Source: Candidatus Iainarchaeum sp.
Lineage (GTDB): Archaea; Iainarchaeota; Iainarchaeia; Iainarchaeales; JAGVWC01
Direction of reading: 5' to 3'
DNA length: 64,000 bases
Assembly (NCBI GenBank): GCA_018304465.1
Contig: JAGVWC010000010.1
Span: 191,211 to 255,210 of the forward strand
The notes under the pieces are model-generated. The model was not told where the DNA came from. It made no database searches and was given only the letters and a program-made list of their open reading frames with translations. Below, one piece after another: positions 49,124 to 59,095 of this stretch. The number at the start of each line of letters is the position of its first letter. Within the stretch, counting starts at the first letter, position 1. The translations under genes were made by a program, and so were the position numbers.

Positions 49124-49412
49124 CTGAATTAAGAATAAAGCCAAATGCTTAATACATTCGGTTGTAGAGCTTCTCCAAGCCGTAGAAGAAGCCTAAGACG
49201 ACGATGTGTCCAAACTGACGTCAAATGCCGTCCAGAGCAGACATAACAACTCTTTTTGGAGTTGTAGCAAAAAAAAGCACAATTTTATGGAATTAATCGG
49301 CAATTAACGATATTTTTTATTTTCCGCCCCACGATTATTATGTTAAAAAAGATATTAATCAAAAAAGATATACTTATTAATATTTTCATACATAATAAAA
49401 TAGAGGAGCGAA

Positions 49413-50702
49413 ATGTCAGAATCAAAGAACATTTGGAACGGATATGGCTTGCGCGGAAATCCGTTCAATCCAGATCCCCTGCAAGTGTACGGCGGAGCGC
49501 TCCCGATCGAAGAATCATTCATTGGACGCGAAGAAGAGTTTAAACAGATCACCAAGCACATTCATTCAAACAATACCTCGCGAATCCTCATTTACGGAAA
49601 CATAGGCATTGGGAAAACCACCTTCGCCAATTACGTTCGCTTCGAATCACAAAACGATTATTTCACCCCGCTTGGCGAACTCGGAGTCCAGTACGATTGG
49701 ACACCCCAAGACTTCATGTTCAATACTGTACAATATGTCTACTCAACCATCGAACGGAACGAAAGCATCAGGGAAAAATTCAACCCAGATATCCTTCAAG
49801 AGCTAAAAGTCCTGTTTGGATCCGAGCGCGGAATTCAAACTGGGATCGGAGCAAACGCATTTGGATTCGGAATCACATCCACCAAAGGAAAACAATTTGC
49901 CCCACAACCCACCAACCCACATGCACTCAAACTGCTTTTCCAAGAAGTATTGGATGAAATCCAACATATAGGATACAAAGGAACCATTATTCACTATAAT
50001 AACCTAGAACTCATCCAAGACAAAGGCGAGAATCAACTCATCAGCATCATGAATGGCATACGCGACTTCTTGCAAGTCGAAGGCGCTCACTTCCTGTTCG
50101 TGAGTGAAACCAGTTTCTTCGAACTTTTTCACCAGATACCGCGGATAGAAGGAATCTTCAAAACTCCCATCCTGTTGACGGCATTCACACCCCAAGAGAT
50201 TAAAAAGATACTTGAAAAACGTGTCAGTCTTCTTCGGATAAGCTCCGACATTACCCCCATTAACCCCGTAGACGACGAAACGCTCGAGATTTTGTACGAC
50301 TTATATGAAGGAAATCTCCGAGGAATACTTCGAAGCCTCGACTGCGCAATCAACAACATCGAAAGCGCTACCCCCACACAAATCAACCCGATGATTCTCA
50401 AATACACGCTTTATCATTTCTCAAACAATCGTTTCGTAACCAACCTAAATGCCACTGAAAAAAAAGTATTGAACAAAATACTCGAAAAAAAAGAAACTAC
50501 CAACAAAAACCTCTGTGAGGCCTTTGGGATGCTCCCTCAAAATGTCGCGCCCATATTGACGAACCTTCGCGATATTGGTGCCATCCGTCTCGCACGGACC
50601 GAAGCCCAAAAACGGTTCTATTCCCCAAGTCAAGAAGCCCTCTGGCTCAAACTTAATCCCACACTGAACACGCCACTCAATCCATTTTTCAAAAAGAAGT
50701 AG
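49413..50702 (+). CDS. AAA ATPase with C-terminal winged helix (Orc1/Cdc6-like organisation)
   Basis: FIGREEEFKQI...ILIYGNIGIGKTTFANYVRF; C-terminal NKNLCEAFGMLPQNVAPILTNLRDIGAI. Confidence 0.75.
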   Translation: MSESKNIWNGYGLRGNPFNPDPLQVYGGALPIEESFIGREEEFKQITKHIHSNNTSRILIYGNIGIGKTTFANYVRFESQNDYFTPLGELGVQYDWTPQDFMFNTVQYVYSTIERNESIREKFNPDILQELKVLFGSERGIQTGIGANAFGFGITSTKGKQFAPQPTNPHALKLLFQEVLDEIQHIGYKGTIIHYNNLELIQDKGENQLISIMNGIRDFLQVEGAHFLFVSETSFFELFHQIPRIEGIFKTPILLTAFTPQEIKKILEKRVSLLRISSDITPINPVDDETLEILYDLYEGNLRGILRSLDCAINNIESATPTQINPMILKYTLYHFSNNRFVTNLNATEKKVLNKILEKKETTNKNLCEAFGMLPQNVAPILTNLRDIGAIRLARTEAQKRFYSPSQEALWLKLNPTLNTPLNPFFKKK

Positions 50703-50812
50703 CCGCCATTTTCCCAAAAGAATAAAAATCAACTTTTTGGTTGAACAAAAATCAACCGCACATATATTACTTCGCGGCGCGGCAATATGTATAACGGATA
50801 GGCCTATCCAAC

Positions 50813-51148
50813 GTGAAAAAACCCTTTCTTCTCTCGAAGAAAGTACATTCAGGAGGAATAGCCATCCGACTCAACGAACTCGCAGCACTCAAAATCATGC
50901 ACCAAAAAATCGCACCAAATACCTTTTCCATGGAACACTACAGCAAAGTATTCAACGTGCTCACCTTAGGCGACTGCACCATCCACGAAATCAGCCAATT
51001 CGCCGAACTCAACGAAAAAACCGTCGAATACCTCATCCAAAACCTGGCGCAAAACCACATCGTCAACCGAAACGACCACATCGTACACCTGAATTGTTCT
51101 CCCCAATGGTTGCTTTCGCAACTCCAAAAAAACGGAGGACACCGATGA
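50813..51148 (+). CDS. Winged-HTH protein
   Basis: FNVLTLGDCTIHEISQFAELNEKTVEYLIQNLAQNHIVNRND. Confidence 0.6.
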   Translation: MKKPFLLSKKVHSGGIAIRLNELAALKIMHQKIAPNTFSMEHYSKVFNVLTLGDCTIHEISQFAELNEKTVEYLIQNLAQNHIVNRNDHIVHLNCSPQWLLSQLQKNGGHR

Positions 51149-51435
51149 AACCATCGGAAAACACCTGGAACCTCTGCACGTACTGCCACAAACTCGAACT
51201 GGGAAACGAAACCCGCTTCAAACAAAAACACGCCCCCTGCAAAATAGATCCCAACCCCACGCTTGCCAACCGGTTTCTAACACTCAAACACTACATCGAA
51301 GAACAACTCGAACTACAACCCGGACAAATCGAAATCAACCGCACGAAAAACCACATCAAAATGAGTTTTTTATTTGAAAATCCACCAAAAAAACAAACCG
51401 CCCCTTCGGCAGTTGACGAAAAAAACATCCGATAA
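51145..51435 (+). CDS. Small hypothetical protein
   Basis: MKPSENTWNLCTYCHKLELG...; ATG overlaps upstream stop. Confidence 0.55.
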   Translation: MKPSENTWNLCTYCHKLELGNETRFKQKHAPCKIDPNPTLANRFLTLKHYIEEQLELQPGQIEINRTKNHIKMSFLFENPPKKQTAPSAVDEKNIR

Positions 51436-51463
51436 ACCACGCGTATTCCCCCAAAGAATACAT

Positions 51464-53302
51464 ATGAAAAATGCGCTCGAATGGACTCTGATCATCGGAC
51501 TAATCGCAGTAAGCGGAACCATTCTGTTATTTCCATCCGCTAATTCCGAAGCAACGATTTCACCCACCCTGTTTCAACTGAACACTACCACCGATCAAAA
51601 CACCCTAACCACACTGGACACTTTCGGCACCAATATACGATTTGACATGTTGGTGACCGACCAATTTTTTTCGCCACTGTCCGGAGTACTCATTGGAATC
51701 ATTCCCAGCTACAACCCCACCAAAATCGGATCCGTAATATCTACTCCCCAAGGAAACGCATCCTACACCGACACCCATGTTCCGCCCGGAGTTCACAAAT
51801 ACCGTTTGATTGGATCCAAAGTCGGATATCAGAACGGCTACATGGAAAAAAACATAGTGATTCCATCAGGACATCTAGTGAATGTAGAAGTTTTTGATTC
51901 AGCGGGGAATCCAGTTCCGGATGCTTTTTTAGTGGTGAATGGAGAAGAAAAAAAGCGAACCAATCCAAATGGAAAAGTTAACTTGAATTTTTTTTCGGGA
52001 ACGTATGTGTTGCAAGCAAAAACAAATAACGGATATATCTGTGAATCCAAAACAATCACAATTACAACCCCACAATCCGTCCGGTTCTCTTGTCCGGTGG
52101 GAAACCTGGTTGTTCGAGTGTTTTCCCCCGATTACGCTCCAATCGCAAATGCATATATTCAACTTGATCAACAACCATCCCAACTCACCAATGCCAGCGG
52201 AGCCCATTTTTTTAAAAACCAAGCATTTGGAAACCACCTCGTCACTATTTTTTTAAAAATCAAAGAAACTCCCGAAACCCAACCCAAAGAATTTTTTACC
52301 CAAACAACAGTAAACCTTTCAGAGGATCTTGTGCTAAAAGAATTCCAACTCGCCCCCAATTCAATTCAAGTTTTGGATACTTCAACCGAAATGTTGGTTC
52401 TATCCGTTGATTCGAATCAATCAAAAAGACTACCCAACGACATCTCCACTGAAAATGCAATAGTCATCAAAGGAAAAATGAACATCAACCAATCCCAAGA
52501 AACCCCCATAACAGATCCTCTGCACTCCGACACCTGCTACAAAAAGTATCTATTAACCGGAGAATGGCCCACCACTGAATGCTCCGCTACCAACACAATT
52601 TGGATCGGAACCGATTCGATAACTCAAACCATCAACACAAACCCCTTCGCCTACACCTGCGGAGACCAAAAATGCAGTCAAAATTTGGGAGTTATTCTTA
52701 CACAGTATATTGTTCCTCCACTAAAAGAATTTTTTACTGGTACAGATGGAGGAAGGTATTTTCGCATTTCCTATACTGAAAAAGGAAAGGGTCAAGATCT
52801 TGAAGCCTGTTTAAACAAATTGGGAATAGCGAAAGACGAAATTATTCAGCACATCAACAACAAGATTCTTATCCCCCATACCCCGATAGAGAAATACAAT
52901 CAGCATATTGGGCAATATAGAGAGAATGGGTTAGATTGCAGTGTCTTCTATGAATCGGTTGCATTTAAAGAAAGCGGCGGTACAAAAGGTTGTGAAAAAA
53001 GTTGCGAACCGCCAGAAAAGTATATCCGAAATCCCCCAATAAGTTATCCGTCTTTTATTCCAACAGAGCATTTAGACGATTGGGTTGAAAGAATAATTAG
53101 ACATAACAACGTCGAAAATGGGTGGCCTACATTAGATAGGTTTAAACCTTTTTCAGACATTGGAATAATTATCGTGGAAGGAGCAGGGGTAGCTGCGGGA
53201 GCACTAATACTATGGGAAGCTACAAAACCTGTTCGATGCTTACTTGCCGCTTTTTTAGCTCCTGAAACAATTGGAGGAAGTGTAGTATTATGCGTAAGTT
53301 GA
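51464..53302 (+). CDS. Exported modular protein with Ig/carboxypeptidase-regulatory-like repeats and divergent C-terminus; candidate polymorphic effector
   Basis: N-terminal TM ALEWTLIIGLIAVSGTILLF; repeats VEVFDSAGNPVPDAFLVVNGEEKKRTNPNGKVNLNFFSGTYVLQAK and VRVFSPDYAPIANAYIQLDQQ; hydrophobic C-terminus. Confidence 0.65.
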   Translation: MKNALEWTLIIGLIAVSGTILLFPSANSEATISPTLFQLNTTTDQNTLTTLDTFGTNIRFDMLVTDQFFSPLSGVLIGIIPSYNPTKIGSVISTPQGNASYTDTHVPPGVHKYRLIGSKVGYQNGYMEKNIVIPSGHLVNVEVFDSAGNPVPDAFLVVNGEEKKRTNPNGKVNLNFFSGTYVLQAKTNNGYICESKTITITTPQSVRFSCPVGNLVVRVFSPDYAPIANAYIQLDQQPSQLTNASGAHFFKNQAFGNHLVTIFLKIKETPETQPKEFFTQTTVNLSEDLVLKEFQLAPNSIQVLDTSTEMLVLSVDSNQSKRLPNDISTENAIVIKGKMNINQSQETPITDPLHSDTCYKKYLLTGEWPTTECSATNTIWIGTDSITQTINTNPFAYTCGDQKCSQNLGVILTQYIVPPLKEFFTGTDGGRYFRISYTEKGKGQDLEACLNKLGIAKDEIIQHINNKILIPHTPIEKYNQHIGQYRENGLDCSVFYESVAFKESGGTKGCEKSCEPPEKYIRNPPISYPSFIPTEHLDDWVERIIRHNNVENGWPTLDRFKPFSDIGIIIVEGAGVAAGALILWEATKPVRCLLAAFLAPETIGGSVVLCVS

Positions 53303-53832
53303 CAAACATGGAAAAAAAGTTCGATGTCAGCTTAGTTCTGGCTAACACTAAAAATGCCAATAACCTAAAACTTCTGTATGAAATATTGTGTTTCTGTAAA
53401 GAAATCGGTGCAGTAACCCTTGAAATAGAGTTTGTGAACCCAGATATCTTTACGGGAAAAGATTTTGTTAATCCAGTTTTTTTCGATCGCCTAAAGGTGT
53501 GCGTTAGCCTGCCAGGAGAACGGGTTCGATACGAAAAACCAAAAAGAAAAGAGGAAATAGGCCATGAAAAATTGCATTATCTTAAAGCTAATTTTGACTC
53601 TCTTTTTATTGAGTGGTATAAAGAAAATAGCCTAATGACTTTTAACGTATTTAATTTGCAATTATTTGACAAAAACGGATCCGTTGTTGCAGACTTTACC
53701 GACGATCAGCTTAGTATTCACATATATTCTTTGAGTAAACAAGAGTTAGAAAAAGTAAGAAAAATTGCGAAAAAATATTCCGTAGATAGTACTACTGACA
53801 CGGCTAAAACCTTAATAAAAAAATGGCACTAG
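53290..53832 (+). CDS. Candidate immunity-like protein overlapping the effector 3' end
   Basis: 180 aa soluble ORF overlapping 51464-53302 by 13 nt. Confidence 0.5.
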   Translation: MRKLTNMEKKFDVSLVLANTKNANNLKLLYEILCFCKEIGAVTLEIEFVNPDIFTGKDFVNPVFFDRLKVCVSLPGERVRYEKPKRKEEIGHEKLHYLKANFDSLFIEWYKENSLMTFNVFNLQLFDKNGSVVADFTDDQLSIHIYSLSKQELEKVRKIAKKYSVDSTTDTAKTLIKKWH

Positions 53833-53859
53833 GGACTTCGCCCATATGACCCTAAGTAA

Positions 53860-54540
53860 GCGTGTGTTCCACCAAACCCGAATGCTCCAAATGCGTATCC
53901 GTATAATGCATTTCATCGCAATTACCACAAGCATAATAAGGCTGACATTGGGGATCACAAGATGCAAAAAGGGATCGAATACGAATATTTTGCCGACGAA
54001 AATGAAGGCAGCATACGGTTTTTGTTTCAGGGCACAGGCAGACTTGACGCACTTGAAGTCGTGAAACGTATCGTAGGAAAAAAAAGTGCAGAAATTCCCG
54101 CAAACCAATACCTCGGAAAAGAATTCATATATGAAGGACAACGACTGGTGCTGTCGTTTGCAAAAAACGGTGTGAACATAAACATCAAAAGAGTTGGTGG
54201 CCAAGTATTTGGTGAAATGGATGGCCTCCTGCTAAAAGACAATACCGTCGTAATACTAGAATCAAAAACAGGCACCGTGGCCAAAATAGTGGAAGACTTG
54301 AGCACGCAGCTACCAAGAAACATTAATGCCATCAACAACCTTTCTCAAAAAACAACAACAGAAGCGCTTATCGCGATCCCAAAAGGCACAACCGAAGAAA
54401 TAAAAGCGCTTGCAATAAACAATTCCAATCTCAACGCGCTCATCAACCAAGGAAAAATACATTTCATTGAAATAACGCAGACAAGCGATGAACTGCTTGC
54501 AACTGCGAATACGGTAAAAGACCTTATAGGTGGCGGGTAG
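53860..54540 (+). pseudogene. Orphan C-terminal nuclease cassette, PD-(D/E)XK-like
   Basis: In-frame ACVPPNPNAPNAYPYNAFHRNYHKHNKADIGDHKMQKGIEYEYF...VFGEMDGLLLKDNTVVILESKTG; open frame extends upstream of ATG 53962 to a stop at 53857. Confidence 0.5.
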
Positions 54541-55245
54541 ATGAAGGACGATACGATTAGAGAAGAATACCTAAAACTAAATAAAGACCATGAATCGTTA
54601 AAAGAGCAAAAAAGGCCCGGAAATGCGCATTTGGGGGGATTTTATGTACGATTAGATCCGAATCGAGGAACCTCTTTATCTGGCTCAGTAAGCGAGTTCG
54701 GTGTTTGCGATTTTAGTTATGAGGAAAGAAAATTTTTTTCAGAAGAAGATCGGCAAAAAAAAGTATCCAAATTAATTGAAACCTTCGGATACGCAATCAG
54801 TCTTATTTTTCTGAGTTTTGGAGAGAGTGATATCGTTATTTGGCTACAACTCCCACTTGGCAGAAAAGAAATCCAAGAAATCCTGGATTTTCTACCTTCG
54901 ACAGGGACATTCAAAAAATACGAAACCCCAATCATACACACCTTGGCAAATGACGAGCAAGTACAAAAAGCACGCAACGATTTTTATCAAAAACTTTCTG
55001 AATGTGTCGACGGCCAGCAGACCGAACATTGGCGTTTTTCGAAAGACATCGAACAAGAAAAAAAAACCGCGTTTCAAATAACCATAAACGAAGTAAAAAA
55101 CATTCAAATAGGCAAAACAACAGGACACAACATTACGCTGGAATTTATGAAAAACTGCTCTACTTTTAAAAAATACATTTTCCCCCTTGAAGAAAAAAGT
55201 TTCAAAAAAACAATTGAAAGGATTCGAAATGCGCAGGTAAAATAA
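54541..55245 (+). CDS. Candidate immunity-like protein for orphan cassette
   Basis: ATG directly follows the cassette stop codon; 234 aa, no recognised family. Confidence 0.5.
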   Translation: MKDDTIREEYLKLNKDHESLKEQKRPGNAHLGGFYVRLDPNRGTSLSGSVSEFGVCDFSYEERKFFSEEDRQKKVSKLIETFGYAISLIFLSFGESDIVIWLQLPLGRKEIQEILDFLPSTGTFKKYETPIIHTLANDEQVQKARNDFYQKLSECVDGQQTEHWRFSKDIEQEKKTAFQITINEVKNIQIGKTTGHNITLEFMKNCSTFKKYIFPLEEKSFKKTIERIRNAQVK

Positions 55246-55324
55246 CGGGTAAATTCATCAGGATACACAAAATATAAAATTTGAGTATTTAGAGATAAAA
55301 ACCGCAACTAGTGGAGGGGGATAC

Positions 55325-55588
55325 ATGAGTTGGATCACAGTATTATTCGGCATCGGGGGAATCGCATTGGTAGGATATGGAGTTTATGTACTTTACCGGG
55401 TCCCAAAGCAGCTGCGCGAAGGAAAAACGCGTCTTACTGGAAAACTCATTACTATGGGTACCCCAGATATTGAAAAGGAAAAAAATCGGACAACTTTTTG
55501 GGAAGTTACGCTGTGGAATATTATTCGAGGGATTCTCTCGATTATATTTGGGGCGTTTCTCGTTCTCAGTATGCTTTCAAATCTTTGA
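55325..55588 (+). CDS. Small two-TM membrane protein
   Basis: MSWITVLFGIGGIALVGYGVYVLY...IIRGILSIIFGAFLVLSML. Confidence 0.55.
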   Translation: MSWITVLFGIGGIALVGYGVYVLYRVPKQLREGKTRLTGKLITMGTPDIEKEKNRTTFWEVTLWNIIRGILSIIFGAFLVLSMLSNL

Positions 55589-55623
55589 AATAATAGTTAA
55601 CCTCAAAGTATGAGGGCCTTGGA

Positions 55624-56478
55624 TCACGGAAAAGAATTTGCATGAACTGACTTTGGAAATAAGTTGATTCCTTCGGTTCGCAGTTGTTCCGCCAAAATAG
55701 GATTCCGTGTAATAACCATTTTGATCGAGACGTTTTCCATGTAAAGCGAATAGACTTTTGCCATGTCGAACTGTTCCATTGATTTTGTTTTTTCAAACAA
55801 CGCATTTAATCGTTGTTTAAACTCCGTTGGATAAAAAATTTGAGCCACATAATCCCCTTCAATCACCAAATCACCGTCCGCCGGATAAGTGACCTGATGA
55901 ATGGATTGCTTGCCCATCTTTTGGGTAAACGTATTCCCAAACTGGTCCAACACCCCAGCACCATGATACAACCCATAATAGGGAACTTGAAAAATTTTTT
56001 TCACTTGCTCCAAATCGCTTGGATCCAAACCCACCGGAAGCCAAGGATGACCCAACAGGCAAACACGAGATTTTTTATCCGGATTAGGAAATTGATCATT
56101 AAAGACCCAAATAACAAAACGAATTAACTCAACCATACTATGGAATTCCAAATTCAGCACCTCTTTTTGCAACCAATCGGAAGGCAAAGAATAATTGGAA
56201 TAGGATTGTAGACGCGCACTAAACGCCTTTACATTTAATATCCACTCAGCACTTAACGAAAATTTCGACCCGTTTTTGACAACGACCCGCTCACCCTCCA
56301 AACTATGAAGCATTTTATGAACCGCTTGGTAGGAAGCTGAAATGGCATATTCTTTTTTGATATCCGAAAATATTTCCTTCAAACTCAAAGGATGCCGAAC
56401 GCTAAGTAAACTAATAATCGCGTCTTTTGTTGAAAGTGTTTTTTTCCCAAAACCTGGCAGAACAATCGAAAGAGCCAT
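55624..56478 (-). CDS. Winged-HTH protein, paralogue C of local family
   Basis: SLKEIFSDIKKEYAISASYQAVHKMLHSLEGERVVVKNGSKFSLSAEWI. Confidence 0.7.
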   Translation of the reverse strand: MALSIVLPGFGKKTLSTKDAIISLLSVRHPLSLKEIFSDIKKEYAISASYQAVHKMLHSLEGERVVVKNGSKFSLSAEWILNVKAFSARLQSYSNYSLPSDWLQKEVLNLEFHSMVELIRFVIWVFNDQFPNPDKKSRVCLLGHPWLPVGLDPSDLEQVKKIFQVPYYGLYHGAGVLDQFGNTFTQKMGKQSIHQVTYPADGDLVIEGDYVAQIFYPTEFKQRLNALFEKTKSMEQFDMAKVYSLYMENVSIKMVITRNPILAEQLRTEGINLFPKSVHANSFP

Positions 56479-56572
56479 CCAAATCACTACGTATAGAACA
56501 TACAAAACATCGATAACCGGATTTATAAACATAACCAAGTAAAAAGTAGATAAAACTCAGATTCTGATTTAC

Positions 56573-57580
56573 GTGGCCAAAAAAACCGTAAAAGATGCCT
56601 ATGAAAGCATCTTCAAAAAAAGCGTCAAAGCCAGCGGAATATCCGTCAAAGGACTTGATTTTAACCAAGAAGTCACCTTGGAAAAACTGATTAACGCGCT
56701 TGGAACCAGCGGATTCCAAGCCACGCATTTAAGCCGCGCCATCGAAATCGTCAAAAAAATGCGCAAAGACAAAGTAACGATTTTCTTAGGATATACCTCC
56801 AACCAAGTATCCAGCGGAAACCGCGACATCATCCGCTATCTGGTTCAACACAAACTCGTGGACTGCTTGGTCAGCACCGCCGGCGGAATCGAAGAAGACT
56901 TCATCAAAACCCACGCTCCGTTTTTCATTTCCGATTTTCGACTCGACGGCGCGAAACTACGCGAAAAAGGAATCAACCGCATCGGAAACCTGCTCGCACC
57001 CAACGAGCGCTACATCTGGTTCGAAAAATTCTTCCAACCGATCCTCCAAGAACTGCTTGACGAACAACTCAACACCGGACACATTTTTTCCCCCAGCGAA
57101 ATCATCGACAAAATGGGAGAAAAAATCAACCACGAAGAATCAATTTATTACTGGGCCCACCAAAACAAAATCCCGGTTTTCTCTCCAGCATTCATGGACG
57201 GAGCCATCGGCGACAACTGCTACTTTTTCAACTACAACAAACAAAAAAAATTATTCATCGACCAAATCGCAGACCATCACCGCCTGATCGAAAAAACACT
57301 CGACTCCAAAGAAACCGGACTCATCATACTAGGCGCCGGCCTCGTCAAACACACCCTGCTAAACGCCAACATGTACCGCGAAGGCGCCAAATACACCGTC
57401 TACATGAACACCTCCAGCGAATACGACGGAAGCGACAGCGGCGCCGAACCCGAAGAAGCCAAAAGCTGGGGCAAAATCGCAGCAGACGCCAACACGGTAA
57501 AAGTAGTTGGGGACACGACAGTGTTGTTTCCCTTAGTGGTAACAGTTGCATTAAGGCACTTTCAAAAAGCAAAAAAATAG
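56573..57580 (+). CDS. dys: Deoxyhypusine synthase
   Basis: GFQATHLSRAIEIVKKMR, LVSTAGGIEEDFIK, YWAHQNKIPVFSPAFMDGAIGD, NTSSEYDGSDSGAEPEEAKSWGKI. Confidence 0.93.
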   Translation: MAKKTVKDAYESIFKKSVKASGISVKGLDFNQEVTLEKLINALGTSGFQATHLSRAIEIVKKMRKDKVTIFLGYTSNQVSSGNRDIIRYLVQHKLVDCLVSTAGGIEEDFIKTHAPFFISDFRLDGAKLREKGINRIGNLLAPNERYIWFEKFFQPILQELLDEQLNTGHIFSPSEIIDKMGEKINHEESIYYWAHQNKIPVFSPAFMDGAIGDNCYFFNYNKQKKLFIDQIADHHRLIEKTLDSKETGLIILGAGLVKHTLLNANMYREGAKYTVYMNTSSEYDGSDSGAEPEEAKSWGKIAADANTVKVVGDTTVLFPLVVTVALRHFQKAKK

Positions 57581-57594
57581 TGTAGGATAGTTAT

Positions 57595-58287
57595 TCAAAA
57601 ATCCAGTAAACCACGTATATCAGTTTTATTTTTGACTATTGGCCATTTTCTTTGTTCAGCAATTTCAGAAAGTTTTTTGTCGGGGTTCACAGTAACTGGA
57701 TGTCCCACATGTTCTAAAACAGGAAGATCTTGTGAGGTATCTCCAAACCCAAACGAAGATTCTATGTCAATATTATACTTTTTTATCAAAGCATAGAACA
57801 AAGTTTCTTTATTTTCACGAATTACTAGATTCGTTTTGACATTCCCCGAATAAACACCATCAACAATCTCGCATTCTGTCCCATATAAATCATCAAAGCC
57901 CAAGTATTTCAATTGTTTTATTACTTCGATAGGGGAACCGCTCATTGCAAGGACCAAATAACCTTTTTGTTTCATTAGTTTTACAAGTTGTTTTGAGTGT
58001 TCAAAAATATTTTTTTTGTATATAGCCATGAATGCTGCCCCCAATTTTTCAACTTTTTGGTGATCGCATCCTTTTAACCCTCTCGCAAACACTTGCGGGA
58101 GTTCGGTTGCAACTTCAGCAGCACTTTTTGTTCCTTTAATATATTCTGATAAAAGAAGTTGTATTTTTTTATTGGATTCGGAGCCTATGCACCCTTGTTG
58201 GTCCAAATACTTTGGAAATTCACAAATGATAAAACCTTTAACAAGTACACCATCAATGTCAAATATTGCTGCTTTTTGCGCATGCAT
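57595..58287 (-). CDS. HAD-superfamily phosphatase (SerB-like)
   Basis: AIFDIDGVLVKG...VLAMSGSPIEVIKQL...GFGDTSQDLPVLEHVGHPVTVNPDKKL. Confidence 0.85.
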   Translation of the reverse strand: MHAQKAAIFDIDGVLVKGFIICEFPKYLDQQGCIGSESNKKIQLLLSEYIKGTKSAAEVATELPQVFARGLKGCDHQKVEKLGAAFMAIYKKNIFEHSKQLVKLMKQKGYLVLAMSGSPIEVIKQLKYLGFDDLYGTECEIVDGVYSGNVKTNLVIRENKETLFYALIKKYNIDIESSFGFGDTSQDLPVLEHVGHPVTVNPDKKLSEIAEQRKWPIVKNKTDIRGLLDF

Positions 58288-58312
58288 ACAAAAGTTCTCC
58301 TGTAAAATAATG

Positions 58313-59092
58313 TTAAAATATCTTGCCAGGATATTTATTTGCCAGAGAAACCATTTTTTTCAAGGTTTCAATACCTTTTGGTTCTTCAATGAGTTTACCA
58401 ACATGAATAGCGTCAGCCTTATGTTTAAACATAAGATCAGCATCTTCAGGCGTTAAAATGCCACTAGTTGGAATAATAAATAAATTCGTCTTTCTTGCCA
58501 ATAATTCAACATGTGTTGCTGGCGGCCCAAGTTCGCTACCGGATCCACCAGCCATGATATATATTCGCATACCTAAATATTGGGCTGCTAAAGCGACAGA
58601 TAAACTAATTTCGGGTTTTTCTCTTGGAATTGGAACGGCGCGTGCCAGCCAGTTAGCTGTTCGCATTGACCCCCGATCATCAAATACATACGCAGTAGGA
58701 ATTGGTTCAAGAGTATTAGGCGTAACAGCAACTGAGTTCATTACCAACACATCACGCAAGAAAAATGGATTTTCTGAGTTCAAAACAGACATCCAATAAA
58801 TTGCGGTTTTCCCTTCGTGGCCATTTAAAAAACACACTGCACTATTAGTCGGATAGGTTACTGTAGAAAAGTTATAATCCTTTACAGCCATATCTTGCAC
58901 TATTTGTAATTTTTGTGGAGTGATAATGCTTCCGCCAAGCGCAATATGTTGAATACCCAAATCAGAGATCGCTTGAAAAATTTTTGAAATTACTTCTACA
59001 GGAAGTTTGTCAGGATCTATTTGTGGGATCACTAGCGGGTGATCCTCTCGAAGAGAATAGATTTTTTTTTCTACTTTTCCAAGGCGTTCCAT
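58313..59092 (-). CDS. Geranylgeranylglyceryl phosphate synthase-family protein
   Basis: HPLVIPQIDPDKLP...ALGGSIITPQ...EPIPTAYVFDDRGS...ALAAQYLGMRIYIMAGGSGSELGPP. Confidence 0.8.
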   Translation of the reverse strand: MERLGKVEKKIYSLREDHPLVIPQIDPDKLPVEVISKIFQAISDLGIQHIALGGSIITPQKLQIVQDMAVKDYNFSTVTYPTNSAVCFLNGHEGKTAIYWMSVLNSENPFFLRDVLVMNSVAVTPNTLEPIPTAYVFDDRGSMRTANWLARAVPIPREKPEISLSVALAAQYLGMRIYIMAGGSGSELGPPATHVELLARKTNLFIIPTSGILTPEDADLMFKHKADAIHVGKLIEEPKGIETLKKMVSLANKYPGKIF

Positions 59093-59095
59093 TGT

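Noticed and set aside
50737-51435. 232-aa ORF in one frame
   Set aside because: N-terminal half overlaps the wHTH gene 50813-51148 and is not protein-like; only the part from ATG 51145 looks real
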